Counted from the stretch's first letter, positions 13,677 to 24,892 are shown. The stretch is DNA of 64,000 nucleotides from Scalesia atractyloides (GCA_947069175.1 CAMTDV010000017.1:32807126-32871125); one strand, 5' to 3'. Numbers and translations: made by a program. The notes: a model not told the origin generated them from the letters alone.

Positions 13677-14737
13677 GATGTCGTCCGAGTCGCACGCTGT
13701 CACTATTCCCTCAGATGATGAGATGAGATGGAGTTTGCCTCCGTCTCACCCACCTCTCCACTACCACCTTCGCCTTTCGAATTCGCGAGAGTTCAAACTC
13801 CTGTTCCAAGGTGCTGGTTGGATAGGGGAATCTGAAGACGAGGACCCTAGTGAGACCGAACCCGTTACTGAGCCCCTGTTGTAGAGACTCTTGTCATAGA
13901 GACTCCGATTTTCGAGACCCACGATGTCGAGAGACGCGCTAGGAAGGAGCCGATGGTTGAGCCATCCAGCGATGAGGAGCCAGAGGAGGTTGAGCCTCGC
14001 CCCTCATTTCGGCCCGTTTACCCACATTTTGGAGGAGCCCATACGATCTTTACACGACGCAAGACAGTTGGACCTCTCAAGAAAAGGAAGTTGCCTGCCA
14101 CAGATTCGAGTCCTACGCCAAAGACTGACGAGAAGCTAGTCGAGCAACCTGCCAAGGGTACTAGAAGCTATGTAGCTAGGCGTTGGGGTTGGTTAGCAGA
14201 TCAGGTCCAGAAATGGACTGACGTGGAGGGAGTCCGTCTAGCCTTCGAGGAGGGCGAGTCATCCAATGCCTCACGAGTCTCGCCTCTCACAGGGCAGACT
14301 GTGGAGCGATCTGTGCCATTACTAACGGCATGATGTGCCCGTCACGAAACCCGTCTTAAGATTTGCAGGGTCGATTCATAGTAGTTGGTCGTCGGTATGA
14401 GACCTTGAATGATTGAGTGGATGCATTTGAGAAGAAGCAAGTGGTTGAGGAGAAATCTAGAGAGGCTACGCAGTCCCATATTTCGGAGCTGAAGACAGAG
14501 ATTGCTGAAGAAACATATGGAAGATGCCGAGTATAGAGCTCAACTAATGGGCCAACAGTTGGATATGGCCTTGGAGATGATTTATGGATCGATAGATAGG
14601 GAGATGGTTGCATTGCAGCGAGTGGACGTGCTCGAGCAACGCGTTGAGCCCACTGTTGCTTTAGCTGTCATATGCATCCTACTCGCCTCTACAGCCATAC
14701 AGATGGGATCCCATACCAGATTCGCACGTTAGCCTCA
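13677..14737 (+). pseudogene. Decayed reading frame upstream of gag in element 1
   Basis: Between PBS and gag lies about 1 kb of coding-like sequence. It starts at ATG 13677 (MSSESHAVTIPSDDE) and shifts frame near 13884 into an acidic then basic stretch (PSSDEEPEEVEPRPSFRPVY, about 13960-14020). A tail rich in Glu, Arg and Leu follows, suggesting a coiled coil (about 14420-14730). Stops and shifts near 14330-14500 break it. It matches no gag or pol domain I know. Upstream extra ORFs are known from some gypsy lineages such as Ogre; whether this is related is unknown. Confidence 0.5.
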
Positions 14738-15029
14738 CCATGTATTTGAACTGATCAGTATTATGAATGGGAACACTTGTATCAGTGGAAGCTTTAGTTT
14801 CACCAATTTCGATATTTTGTTTTTTTCAAAACAATGTAACAAGTGATTATTACTCCTAATTTAATGCTATGATTTATGTTTTATTTATCATGTGTTGTCG
14901 TAATACCTTTGTGGTTGGATGATTGTGATGATGTTCGTGATTAGTTACTATTCATACACGTTTGGTTGACTTTAATATCGCGCGAATATTATCTCATCAA
15001 ATCGAAATGTTTGTTTTAGAAAGAAAACT

Positions 15030-16200
15030 ATGCCTCCAAAGTCACGAACTGGTGATGGAACTAGTAACGCTCTTCCTACCACTCCTGAGGAACTAGCTTT
15101 GTTGATCTCTCAGCATGTGAATGCCGCCTTAGCCCAACGCGAAGCAAATAATGTTGACAACCAGACTCATGGTAATATATCACTTATAGTACTAAGTGAA
15201 GTTAAGTTACCATATTATTCCGATCTACTAATCTTGAGATTTGTCGATTGTTAACCTGATCAATTTACACAATTTTGAAATCAGGAAATCAAAACCAAGG
15301 TTGTTCCTACAAGACTTTTCAATCTTTTCAACCACGATCATTTATGGGAACTGAAGGTCCACTTGGGGTAGTGCGAGAATGAAAGTTGTGATGATCACTA
15401 GCAACTGTAGTGCTGGTCAGCGTGTGAAGTATGCTACCAGCTCATTGTTGGATGATGCCCTGACCTGGTGGAACACCCAAGTCCAGGCATTAGGAGAAGA
15501 TGCTGCTTATGGTCTTTCATGGAATGATTTCAAGGACATGCTGATGAGAGAGTACTGTCCATGAAGCGAACTGCAGAAGGTGGAAGCTGATTTCTGGAAT
15601 TTGAAGATGGAAGGTGCTGAAGTCCGCGAGTATAATTCCACTTTCAAGGATATGGCCCGACTAGTACCCTACTTGGTCACGCCAGAATACAAGCGCATTG
15701 AACGGTACATATGGGGCCTAGCACCCGAAATCCGGGGTATGGTCACTTCGGCAAACCCCACAACCATCAATGATGCCATGAGACTAGCTTGTTCGTTAAT
15801 TTATGACATAAGGTGATCTATCTAAGAGAAGAAGCGCTGACAAGAAGTTTGTTGTGGCAGATAAGAAAATGGTTGAGTCTGAGCAGAAACCATCTGAATC
15901 AAAGAAGAGATGGTCTGGAAGTTCTGGAAGTCGTTCGGGCAACAAGAGAGGTAGAGATCGAGGCTCAAGTCGAATGTAGGCTGCTAACGCAAGCAACTCA
16001 AAGAAGGGTTCGAGTTCTTCTTCAAAATGTAACACTTGTGGGAACCTTCATTCTGGAGAATGCAAGAAGTGCAGAAAGTGCAACTGATTCAGGCACCTAG
16101 CCCAAGATTGTCGTGCCCAGGTCCCAGGCAATGATGGGAACCGCAATCATGGTTGTTATGAATGCGGTGATGAAGGACATTTCAAGAAGAATTGCCCCAA
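15030..16200 (+). pseudogene. Element 1 gag, with probable intron and several lesions
   Basis: Capsid/nucleocapsid protein of element 1. ATG 15030 begins MPPKSRTGDG. Reading continues to 15171, then a 113-bp GT...AG segment (15172-15284) must be removed to reach the next gag block (CSYKTFQSF, PRSFMGTEGPLG). The conserved gag part follows at 15379-15816: DDALTWWNTQVQALG, FKDMLMREYCP, VREYNSTFKDMARLVPYL, YIWGLAPEIRGMV. Stops near 15379 and 15564 and a frameshift near 15815 interrupt it. A CCHC zinc knuckle CYECGDEGHFKKNC lies at about 16158-16199; an upstream cysteine cluster (about 16028-16110) is broken by a stop. Confidence 0.88.
15172..15284 (+). other. Probable intron inside element 1 gag
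   Basis: The segment begins GTAATATATC and ends TTTTGAAATCAG. Joining the flanks keeps the gag frame, while the segment itself contains stops. Length and AT-richness fit a short plant intron. Confidence 0.55.
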
Positions 16201-16201
16201 G

Positions 16202-16949
16202 TTGAAGAATGCAAAGGGTAAGGCGTTTGAGATGAATGCAGGAAAAGCCCGCAAGGACCCCTCTGTAGTCACGGGTACGTTTCTCGTAAACAACCATTTT
16301 GCCTTAGTACTATTTGATACTGGAGCCGATTTAAGTTTTGTTTCTAAAAACTTTGAACCTTTACTTGGCTTGAAGTCAAACAAACTTGGTAATAAGCATA
16401 CGATAGACTTAGCTAGTGGTAAAGTTATAGAAACCAAAGAGGTCATTCGAGGGTGCACACTTCAGTTGAAGGAACACAAATTCAATATCGACCTTTTACC
16501 TGTCGAGTTAGGAAGTTTTGTTATCGTCGTAGGAATGGACTGGTTGTCCAAGAATCACGCTGAGATTATCTGTTCTGAGAAATTGGTACTTCTACCACTC
16601 CCTAATGGAGAAATCTTAGAAGTTCAAGGAGATAGAAAGAAGGCGGATCTAAAAATCGTCAATGTCATGAAGACGCATAAGTATCTGCGTAAAGGATACC
16701 CAGTCTTTTTGGCAAATGTGGTAGATACCAAGGCCGAAGAACGTAAAATCGAAGATATTCTGATCATACGTGATTTTTCGGAAGTTTTCCCTGAAGACCT
16801 ACCTGGTCTACCGCCCCCGAGGCAGATAGAATTCAAAATTGACCTTGTACCTGGAGCAGCACCAATAGCACGATTCCCGTATCGTCTAGCTCCTTCGGAA
16901 ATGCAAGAATTATCCCAACAATTGCAAGAGTTGTTAGATAAAGGATTCA
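16202..16949 (+). pseudogene. Element 1 protease and start of RT (5' half of split pol)
   Basis: The open frame continues from the zinc knuckle into the aspartic protease, with active site LFDTGADLSFVS (about 16309-16344), then VVGMDWLSKNHAEI (about 16528) and the protease-RT linker with FPEDLPGLPPPRQIEFKIDL (about 16789-16848). RT begins with APIARFPYRLAPSEMQEL. It is cut after 16949 by element 3. The remaining RT resumes at 26471 in the same frame, so the insertion split an RT that was open at this point. Confidence 0.93.
16945..16949. repeat. Target-site duplication ATTCA (left)
   Basis: ATTCA precedes TGTAACATCC; the second copy follows the last Cassandra LTR at 26466-26470. Confidence 0.88.
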
Positions 16950-17109
16950 TGTAACATCCGTCAAAAACCGGGTTATCCAAACCCGCTTCGTTTATTAAAC
17001 CGAATAATCAGTTATAAATTTTGTTGCGTATTTAATGCTCAAATTAATTTTATACGATAGATAATTAATAAATATATTAGAATTTAAAATTCTAATAAAA
17101 AATGAATAA

Positions 17110-17195
17110 AAAAAAATTACAGGCGCCGGGTTTCGAACCCGGGTCACTCTCAAGACCAAACACACTCTACACCACTACACCACACACGCAACTTA
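17110..17195 (-). other. tRNA-like module 1 (element 3 LTR, U3)
   Basis: On the minus strand a box-A-like TGGTGTAGTGG starts at 17182 and a box-B GGTTCGAAACC at 17139, 43 nt apart. The T arm is perfect (CCGGG, 7-nt loop, CCCGG). The candidate acceptor stem pairs 6 of 7 positions with wobbles. It is not a functional tRNA by eye. A second copy is at about 22503-22589. Confidence 0.7.
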
Positions 17196-17432
17196 ATTCA
17201 AATCTGAAACAATTAAATCTTATACACAAACTGACACTGAATTGGAAATTCAAAACACAAAATACTGAAACCGCTGAATCAATGGAGATACGTTTTTTTT
17301 TCGTTAACTGGTAAACGCGGATCATAATTCCATAACTGATTCCTTCAAATTGCAAACCGTTTTCAATCACTCAGTACCATGATTTGAGGATTTTTCTTTG
17401 AAACCGAAAATTTATGATTGACCACCTTTCAC

Positions 17433-17440
17433 TATAAATA
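17433..17440 (+). promoter_or_regulatory. TATA box of element 3 5' LTR
   Basis: CACTATAAATAG context; the same in the 3' LTR at 22817-22824. It lies at a position that makes the upstream 480 bp U3. Confidence 0.7.
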
Positions 17441-17911
17441 GTAATGGTTCACACGATTAGAACTCGTTCACTTTTCTCAAACAAACTCTCCAATCGATCA
17501 GAAAGTTCCTTGCTTGAAATTAAACTCGCCGGAGTTCTGAAATCGCCGGAAAACCGAAAAATCCATCCCTTTATTGCCCTACTCTAAAATAGGACTTCTA
17601 GATCTCAGACAGAAGTCACCCACACTCACTCCAAAACTCTCTGATCAATTTTTCTGTTCGCCGGAATTGTCTGCTGTCGCCGGAAAAATTTGGAACTCGC
17701 CGGAGATTTTCATCGGAAAACCGGGATTTTACTTCTAGTTGGTATATTTCTTTAACTTTTCTATCTATCATTCTGTATGTTACGAATCTTTGAATAAACA
17801 CCCAGAAATGTCTAAAAATCGATTTCAGGCGGGTTATGTACTGGGCTTCGGGTTTAATGAAGAAGATGAACTGAAATCAGTAGTTAAATGTATTTGAAAT
17901 CGGAAATTATA

Positions 17912-17990
17912 CCGGGTTAGACACACAGTCCAGTGGTGGACGGTGTGCATATTTAAATCATGGTCCCGGGTTCGACCTGTCCTTGTTCCG
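17912..17990 (+). other. tRNA-like module 2 (element 3 LTR, leader side)
   Basis: Box-A-like CAGTCCAGTGGTGG at 17926 and box-B GGTTCGACCTG at 17969, 43 nt apart. Preceded by a CGGGTTAGACAC lead shared with modules 3 and 4. The second copy is near 23299-23377. Confidence 0.65.
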
Positions 17991-18079
17991 ATTCGTCACA
18001 ATATTCAAACATTTTTTATAAAACCCAAATACGGAACTTGACAGTAGGTATATAAGAGAAATAAAAATCATAATATAAA

Positions 18080-18160
18080 CGGGTTAGTCACCCAGCCCAG
18101 TTGGTAGGGCTGGGTGCGTTGCAAGACCAAGGTCTCGAGTTCGAAACACATACTGCGCAC
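18080..18160 (+). other. tRNA-like module 3 (element 3 LTR)
   Basis: Box A CAGCCCAGTTGG at 18093 and box-B-like AGTTCGAAACA at 18138, 45 nt apart. The D-arm-like GCCC and GGGC halves can pair. The second copy is near 23466-23547. Confidence 0.65.
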
Positions 18161-18249
18161 CGGTTCGATCAGTTAAAACCCTTTTTAAATAAATTAATTT
18201 CTGAATTAATCTAATTAATATATAAATATAATTAAAAAAAGATTTATTT

Positions 18250-18330
18250 CGGGTTAGACACGTAGCTCAGTTGGTAGAGCTGTGTGCACGCGTACGGGAG
18301 GTCACGAGTTCGAACCTCACTCAGCGCACA
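18250..18330 (+). other. tRNA-like module 4 (element 3 LTR)
   Basis: Box A TAGCTCAGTTGG (18263-18274) fits the consensus exactly. The D arm GCTC/GAGC pairs fully and box-B-like AGTTCGAACCT starts at 18307, 44 nt away. The anticodon and acceptor arms are poor, so this is tRNA-derived rather than a working tRNA. The second copy is near 23636-23718. Confidence 0.7.
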
Positions 18331-18803
18331 TAATAAACACAATCTGACCGGTCAACGGTCAAAGTCAACGGTCTACATTCTTTTTATTTATTTATTTAAT
18401 CAGAAAATTATTTAAAAATACTTAAAAATAATATTTTTAAAGTTAGAAAATGTCCTTAAACTCACAAAAATAAATCTAGAAATCCTATTAAGGTTATGAA
18501 TTAAAATTATTAATCTCAAATAAAATCCATTTATTTACCGAACCATTTTGTTATTATTTAGGTTAGTTTCTATCGTGGTTAAATCCAAATTCTTGCGCAT
18601 TCATCATCAATCCAAGAACACGCAACCACTGTGAGTGAATTCTTACAAATTCCCCTTTTTATTCGTGTTTTGGGGTGTATCATGTGTCGCTTAAATTAAT
18701 TCGCTTATTCAAACTCGTGCTATACCATTATATGATCTAAACTTAGAATGTAAATATTGTTTGTTGTGATGTGTTACATATTGTCAAGTTGTGTGCAAAT
18801 TAT

Positions 18804-18968
18804 TCATTAGGCCCATCAGTTCCTCGTGGGAGACGAGTTGAACAACGCGTGCCTCAAAAACATTCATTAGGCCCATCAGTTCGTTCAACAACGCGTGCCT
18901 CAAAAATCATTCATTAGGCCCATCAGTTCCTCGTGGGAGACGAGTTGAACAACACGTGCCTCAAAAAC
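18804..18968 (+). repeat. Three tandem repeats of about 55-60 bp in element 3 LTR
   Basis: Each copy begins CATTAGGCCCATCAGTTC and ends with GTGCCTCAAAAA. Copies 1 and 3 carry CTCGTGGGAGACGAG, which can fold as a 5-bp stem; copy 2 lacks it. The same array is in the 3' LTR at about 24190-24358. Confidence 0.85.
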
Positions 18969-19381
18969 AATCATTTGGTGTATGTGTGTGCAATATTTAA
19001 TATTATGTGTTTTGTGAATAAATTTACATCTACATTTACTCATATGTGGTTATGCACTTTATTTTATAATTGATTCAATAAACACGTTTAAATGTTTTCA
19101 TAGGATTCACTCGCCAACTTTTTGTTGACCCAAAAACCTATTTTTACACATGATACAGGTGGACAGGATGAAGCAAGGAACATGTAGGAAATTGCCTTAG
19201 AAGAAAAATAATGATGTCTTGAAAGATGTATAGAACATGTTGTACTTGTATGATTTGATTGTACGATCTCCTTTTAAAAGAAATAATAAATATGAAACTT
19301 TATAATAAATGTCATGAGCTTTGATGAAAACCCAATCATGCCCCGACTACCATTTCCGCTGCGGGTCAGGGTGTGACAGAT

Positions 19382-19393
19382 TGGTATCAGAGC
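19382..19393 (+). other. Element 3 primer binding site
   Basis: TGGTATCAGAGC three bases after the LTR end; iMet-type. Confidence 0.88.
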
Positions 19394-20276
19394 TTTTGAC
19401 TATAGGGATATAGGATAGGTTATTAGACCCTTAGAGCCTATACTATAGTTGATTAGATTTTAATTGTTTATGTGGTTACATGCAAACTCATGATGTTTAT
19501 TTGTTTCGTATTTATTACACACTCAAATGCATGCAAACACTTCCACTATGATATTTTGTGATACATACTGAATTATACTTATAGTCATACATACATGCTT
19601 ACATATACATTCATCATACATATTTCAATGTTCACATATTTAAATCATCTTCATACTTCCGTTATTCAAGATTTTGTCGCATTTTTCATTTTTCAATCTC
19701 ATCAAAGTGAGTTCTGCGACGGGCATGTAGTAACTGTAAGGGTACAAGTACCGGTAGTCGGAACGTCCTGTCTAGGTTGGCATTCGTATAAATCCAATAG
19801 AACGGACCAGTTTGCCTACCTGGGGACTAACGATGAGAGTACGAAGGACCTATTAGGCCAAAGCATGCCACACCAAACGTTGTTCGAACTAACCCCACTT
19901 TGAGGTGTCACCGTGTCCACACCTGGATGCACTCCGAAAATCATACGTTAGATTCATATTTCTCGATTTTCTCTGGGTTTTAGTGTACGTTACCAGGCTA
20001 ACACATGCGAACTATATGAAAGACCCGGTAATCATGGGGGCCCACATGATTACGAAGGTGAAGTGTGGCGGCATGCAAAGGCCCAATTACGAGCAAAACC
20101 CAAGACATCCTATGGATGTAGTAAATTATTATTCTTCATTTATTTTATGAATGTTCATTCCTAAATACGACACATGACCCTTAAAACGTCCAACTCATAC
20201 TCTTGATACGTATTCCTTGTAGCTGTCTTCTAGTCTCGCTCATAGGAAAATGAGATCAGGAAAATCCCGCTAGCGC

Positions 20277-21131
20277 ATGGCTGCCCAAATCGCTCAACAA
20301 ATGGCGGCCGTAATACCCAACATCGTGGTTCAAGTTCAACAAGCCCTTACCGCTAATCCCGACAACCCAATCAATCAAGAAAATCAAAATGTTATCAACC
20401 CTCCCCCAAATACCACTAAATGCACCTTCAAGCATTTCAAATCCTGCAACTTTGGAAGCAGCAATGGAGTTATCTACAGAGCTCACCGAAAACCGCATAC
20501 GTAATAAAGACTTCACGGAGGAGAAGAAGAAGGATAAAATATCAACCGAAACCTCAAAATCCACCCGAACCGAATCCTCTTCACAACCCGTTTCTAAGAG
20601 AAAACGAGATGGGCAAATTTTCGCTGTCACCCAACACAATCAACCAACTTCACAAGCCATACCCCTCCAAGCTATCCCAATCACTCAAGTAGCACCCAAC
20701 TCAACTTACCCAAATAAGAAACCTTAATTTGGACCTCACCCTCAATGCAACACCTGTTTTTATCACCATCCATCTACCTTCCCTTGTCGACTATGTGCGA
20801 ATTGTGGACGCTATGGTCATTTGAGCAAGGTTTGCCGTAGCTCTCAAAACCAAACCTCATCCCTTACTCAAAACATGATCCAAACATATCAACAACCCCA
20901 ATACCCATGTTTCCATATGTTCGAGCTTGTTTTAATTGCGGCGACCCTACCTACTTTAGAAACACGTGCCCTCGATTGGTTAACATCATAAACGCCCAAG
21001 CTCAAGCAAACCCAGTTAACCAAGCAAATCAAGAAAACCTAACCAATAGGCCACCAGCAAGAGGAAGAGCTTACAACATCAACGCCAATCCTGTTGAATA
21101 TATTAACGGCCCAAACGAACCACCCAACTAG
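20277..21131 (+). pseudogene. Element 3 gag remnant with CCHC knuckles
   Basis: ATG 20277 starts MAAQIAQQMAAVIPNIVVQV, a gypsy-gag-like N-terminus. A frameshift near 20450 leads into ELSTELTENRIRNKD, then a basic Ser/Lys/Glu-rich stretch (about 20520-20620). After a stop near 20727 come cysteine motifs: CRLCANCGRYGHLSKVC (about 20789-20839) and CFNCGDPTYFRNTC (about 20928-20970). The C-terminus is Asn/Gln/Pro-rich. It lacks the central capsid part seen in element 1 and no pol follows. The role would be capsid or nucleocapsid in the family; this copy is broken. Confidence 0.8.
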
Positions 21132-21503
21132 TTTTCTTCACCAAAAATCAAGATTCAACTCCAACCGCTTAGTTTTTATGTTTTCTTTATGTTATCTCAA
21201 TCTTCACGTATCTCAATTATAAATTGGAAATTTATTCAAGAATCTTAATGCGAATTACTATTTCAGTTTTGTTTTATACTCATTGATTTAACATTCATAT
21301 CATCATACATCTCGACGTATCTCAATCTCATCATTTAAAGAAGTTGGGTTGTGTCTCACTTTTACCTAGACTAACCCCTTCATCATAACAAACGAGAGAG
21401 GTACTATCATCATTCAATCATGTATACCTTCAGATTTGAGACTCAAGTTTTGGTTGTTGTGCTTATTTATGTTTTAGAGTCACGTAGAACTAATCATAAT
21501 TTA

Positions 21504-21602
21504 CTGATAAAGCCAATGAAAATTTGACAAGAATATGGTGGATACGCCGCTGGTACTTCCTATATATAAGTATTCTTGCCAAAGGATCAGAGGCATTGTC
21601 AG
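21504..21602 (+). other. Folded conserved motif, element 3 copy 1
   Basis: Stem CAAGAATA (21528-21535) with TATTCTTG (21571-21578) closes the core that contains GGTGGATACGCCGCTGGTAC and TATATATAAG. Further out CAATG (21514-21518) pairs CATTG (21594-21598) and CTGA (21504-21507) pairs TCAG (21599-21602). The core is shared with Z LTRs; the stems are not. Confidence 0.65.
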
Positions 21603-21886
21603 GCGGTTATGAGAAGTTCCATGTAGGATTTAGTAATGTCATGGTTGAAGTTTGTTTTATACTCACTGATTTAGCATTCATATCATCATACATCTCAACG
21701 TATTTCAATCTCATCATTCAAAGAAGTTGGGTTGTGTCTCACTTCTACATAGACTAACCTCTTCATCATAACAAACGAGAGAGGTACTGTCATCATTCAA
21801 ACATGTATACTTTCAGAATTAAGACTCAAGCTTTGGTTGTTGTGTTTGTTTATGTTTTAGAGTCACATAGAACTAATCATAATTTA

Positions 21887-21985
21887 CTGATAAAGCCAAT
21901 GAAAATTTGACAAGAATATGGTGGATACGCCGCTGGTACTTCCTATATATAAGTATTCTTGCCAAAGGATCAGAGGCATTGTCAG
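21887..21985 (+). other. Folded conserved motif, element 3 copy 2
   Basis: Identical core and stems to the copy 383 bp upstream, produced by the tandem duplication. Confidence 0.65.
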
Positions 21986-22502
21986 GCAGTTATGAGAGGT
22001 TCCATGTAGGTTTTAGTGGTAGAAGTTTTGTTTTAGGATATAACCTTATCTTTCCAAACGTATCGATTCTCTCAGAACTCTTGTGCATGAGATCACACCT
22101 AGTCAATCAACTCTGTTTATCAATATTCCTTATCTTAGGCATCAAAAAGCGATTCCTGTAGCAGGGTATTCAACCCTTACAAGGAACGTTACCGCCTCAA
22201 GAAAAAAATTTAAACTCTTACCCCCTTCTAAGTATGTAATTCCCAAAACCACCCTCCTTTTGAGTCCAACATACCACTACTTAAATTTCGGGACAAAATT
22301 TCTAAAAGTAGGGGATATTGTAACATCCGTCAAAAACCGGGTTATCCAAACCCGCTTCGTTTATTAAACCGAATAATCAGTTATAAATTTTGTTGCGTAT
22401 TTAATGCCCAAATTAATTTTATACGATACATAATTAATAAATATATTAGAATTTAAAAACCATAATTTAAAATTCTAATAAAAAATGAATAAAAAAAATA
22501 AT

Positions 22503-22589
22503 TACAGGCGCCGGGTTTCGAACCCGGGTCAATCTCAAGACCAAACACACTCTACACCACTACACCACACACGCAACTTAATTCAAATC
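22503..22589 (-). other. tRNA-like module 1, 3' LTR copy
   Basis: Same minus-strand box A and box B with intact CCGGG/CCCGG T arm as at 17110-17195. Confidence 0.68.
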
Positions 22590-23294
22590 TGAAACAATTA
22601 AATCTTATACACAAACTGACACTGAATCGGAAATTCAAAACACAAAATACTGAAACCGCTGAATCAATGGAGATACGTTTTTTTTCGTTAACTGGTAAAC
22701 GCGGATCATAATTCCATAACTGATTCCTTCAAATTGCAAACCGTTTTCAATCACTCAGTACCATGATTTGAGGATTTTTCTTTGAAACCTAAAATTTATG
22801 ATTGACCACCTTTCACTATAAATAGTAATGGTTCAAACGATTAGAACTCGTTCACTTTTCTCAAACAAACTCTCCAATCGATCAGAAAGTTCCTTGCTTG
22901 AAATTAAAACTCGCCGGAGTTCTGCAAATCGCCGGAAAACCGAAAAATCCATCCGTTTATTGCCCTACTCTAAAATAGGACTTCTAGATCTCAGACAGAA
23001 GTCACCCACACTCACTCCAAAACTCTCTGATCAATTTTTCTGTTCGCCGGAATTGTCTGCTGTCGCCGGAAAAATTTGGAACTCGCCGGAGATTTTCATC
23101 GGAAAACCGGGATTTTACTTCTAGTTGGTATATTTCTTTAACTTTTCTATCTATCATTCTGTATGTTACGAATCTTTGAATAAACACCCAGAAATGTCTA
23201 AAAATCGATTTCAGGCGGGTTATGTACTGGGCTTCGGGTTTAATGAAGAAGATGAACTGAAATCAGTAGTTAAATGTATTTGAAATCGGAAATT

Positions 23295-23722
23295 ATACCG
23301 GGTTAGACACACAGTCCAGTGGTGGACGGTGTGCATATTTAAATCATGGTCCCGGGTTCGACCTGTCCTTGTTCCGATTCGTCACAATATTCAAACATTT
23401 TTTATAAAACCCAAATACGGAACTTGACAGTAGGTATATAAGAGAAATAAAAATCATAATATAAACGGGTTAGTCACCCAGCCCAGTTGGTAGGGCTGGG
23501 TGCGTTGCAAGACCAAGGTCTCGAGTTCGAAACACATACTGCGCACCGGTTCGATCAGTTTAAAACCCTTTTTAAATAAATTAATTTCTGAATTAATCTA
23601 ATTAATGTATAAATATAATTAAAAACAGATTTATTTCGGGTTAGACACATAGCTCAGTTGGTAGAGCTGTGTGCACGCGTACGGGAGGTCACGAGTTCGA
23701 ACCTCACTCAGCGCACATAATA
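23295..23722 (+). other. tRNA-like modules 2-4, 3' LTR copies
   Basis: Three modules in the same order as in the 5' LTR, each with box A, box B and a GGGTTAG lead. Module 4 differs from its partner by one base in the lead (ACACATAGCTCAG against ACACGTAGCTCAG). Confidence 0.65.
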
Positions 23723-24892
23723 AACACAATCAGACCGGTCAACGGTCAAAGTCAACGGTCAACATTTTTTTTTATTTATTTATTTAATCAGAAAATTATT
23801 AAAAAATTCTTAAAAATAATATTTTTAAAGTTAGAAAATGTCCTTAAACTCACAAAAATAAATCTAGAAATCCTATTAAGGTTATGAATTAAAATTATTA
23901 ATCTCAAATAAAATCCATTTACTTACCGAACTATTATGTTATTATTTAGGTTAGTTTCTATCGTGGTTAAATCCAAATTCGTGCGCATTCATCATCAATC
24001 CAAGAACACGCAACCACTGTGAGTGAATTCTTACAAATTCCCCTTTTTATTCGTGTTTTGGGGTGTATCATGTGTCGCTTAAATTAATTCGCTTATTCAA
24101 ACTCGTGCTATACCATTATATGATCTAAACTTAGAATGTAAATATTGTTTGTTGTGATGTGTTACATATTGTCAAGTTGTGTGCAAATTATTCATTAGGC
24201 CCATCAGTTCCTCGTGGGAGACGAGTTGAACAACGCGTACCTCAAAAACATTCATTAGGCCCATCAGTTCGTTGAACAACGTGTGCCTCAAAAAATCATT
24301 CATTAGGCCCATCAGTTCCTCGTGCGAAACGAATTGAACAATGCGTGCCTCAAAAACAATCATTTGGTGTATGTGTGTGCAATATTTAATATTATGTGTT
24401 TTGTGAATAAATTTAAATCTACATTTACTCATATGTGGTTATACACTTTAGTTTATAATTGATTCAATAAACACGTTTAAATGTTTTCATAGGATTCACT
24501 CGCCAACTTTTTGTTGACCCAAAAACCTATTTTTACACATGATACAGGTGGACAGGATGAAGCAAGGAACATGTAGGAAATTGCCTTAGAAGAAAAATAA
24601 TGAAGTCTTGAAAGATGTATAGAACATGTTGTACTTGTATGATTTGATTGTATGATCTCCTTTAAAAGAAATAATAAATATGAAACTTTATAATAAATAT
24701 AATGAGCTTTGATGAAAACCCAATCATGCCCCGACTACCATTTCCGCTGCGGGTCAGGGTGTTGACAGATATTGTAACACCTAATGGCAACCTCCCAAAT
24801 GTGGGGCAAAAACCTCATCGAGGATAATGGCAACCTCCTACATGTTGGGGCAAAACCTCATCAAGGACGATGAGTCCCTTAGGGGGGGTGAT

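Larger units (their letters stand above)
16950..19378 (+). repeat. Element 3 5' LTR
   Basis: Begins TGTAACATCC and ends AGGGTGTGACA; matches 22319-24767. TATAAATA at 17433-17440 is the likely promoter. One minus-strand tRNA-like module lies upstream of it and three plus-strand modules downstream. Confidence 0.93.
21271..22036 (+). repeat. Tandem duplication, two 383-bp units
   Basis: Unit 1 starts at 21271 and unit 2 at 21654, both with GTTTTATACTCA. They are nearly identical through the folded motif and diverge after about 22015. Unit 1 also contains an unrelated-looking short tail (21640-21653). Confidence 0.88.
16950..24767 (+). mobile_element. Element 3: gag-only (non-autonomous) gypsy-type LTR element
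   Basis: Two near-identical LTRs (2429 and 2449 bp) flank a 2.9-kb interior with PBS, leader, a decayed gag with CCHC motifs, a 383-bp tandem duplication and a PPT (AAAAGTAGGGGATAT, 22304-22318). No protease, RT, RNase H or integrase is visible, so it must have relied on a partner element. LTR similarity suggests a fairly recent insertion. The LTRs carry tRNA-like modules. The left flank is ATTCA; the right flank is GATAT followed by Cassandra sequence, so its own duplication does not match. Confidence 0.9.
22319..24767 (+). repeat. Element 3 3' LTR
   Basis: Begins TGTAACATCC after the PPT and ends AGGGTGTTGACA. It carries the same TATA box, four tRNA-like modules and three short tandem repeats as the 5' LTR. 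Confidence 0.93.

Noticed and set aside
18250..18330. Functional tRNA gene
   Set aside because: Box A and B are good, but the anticodon and acceptor arms do not pair and the module is one of a repeated LTR set.
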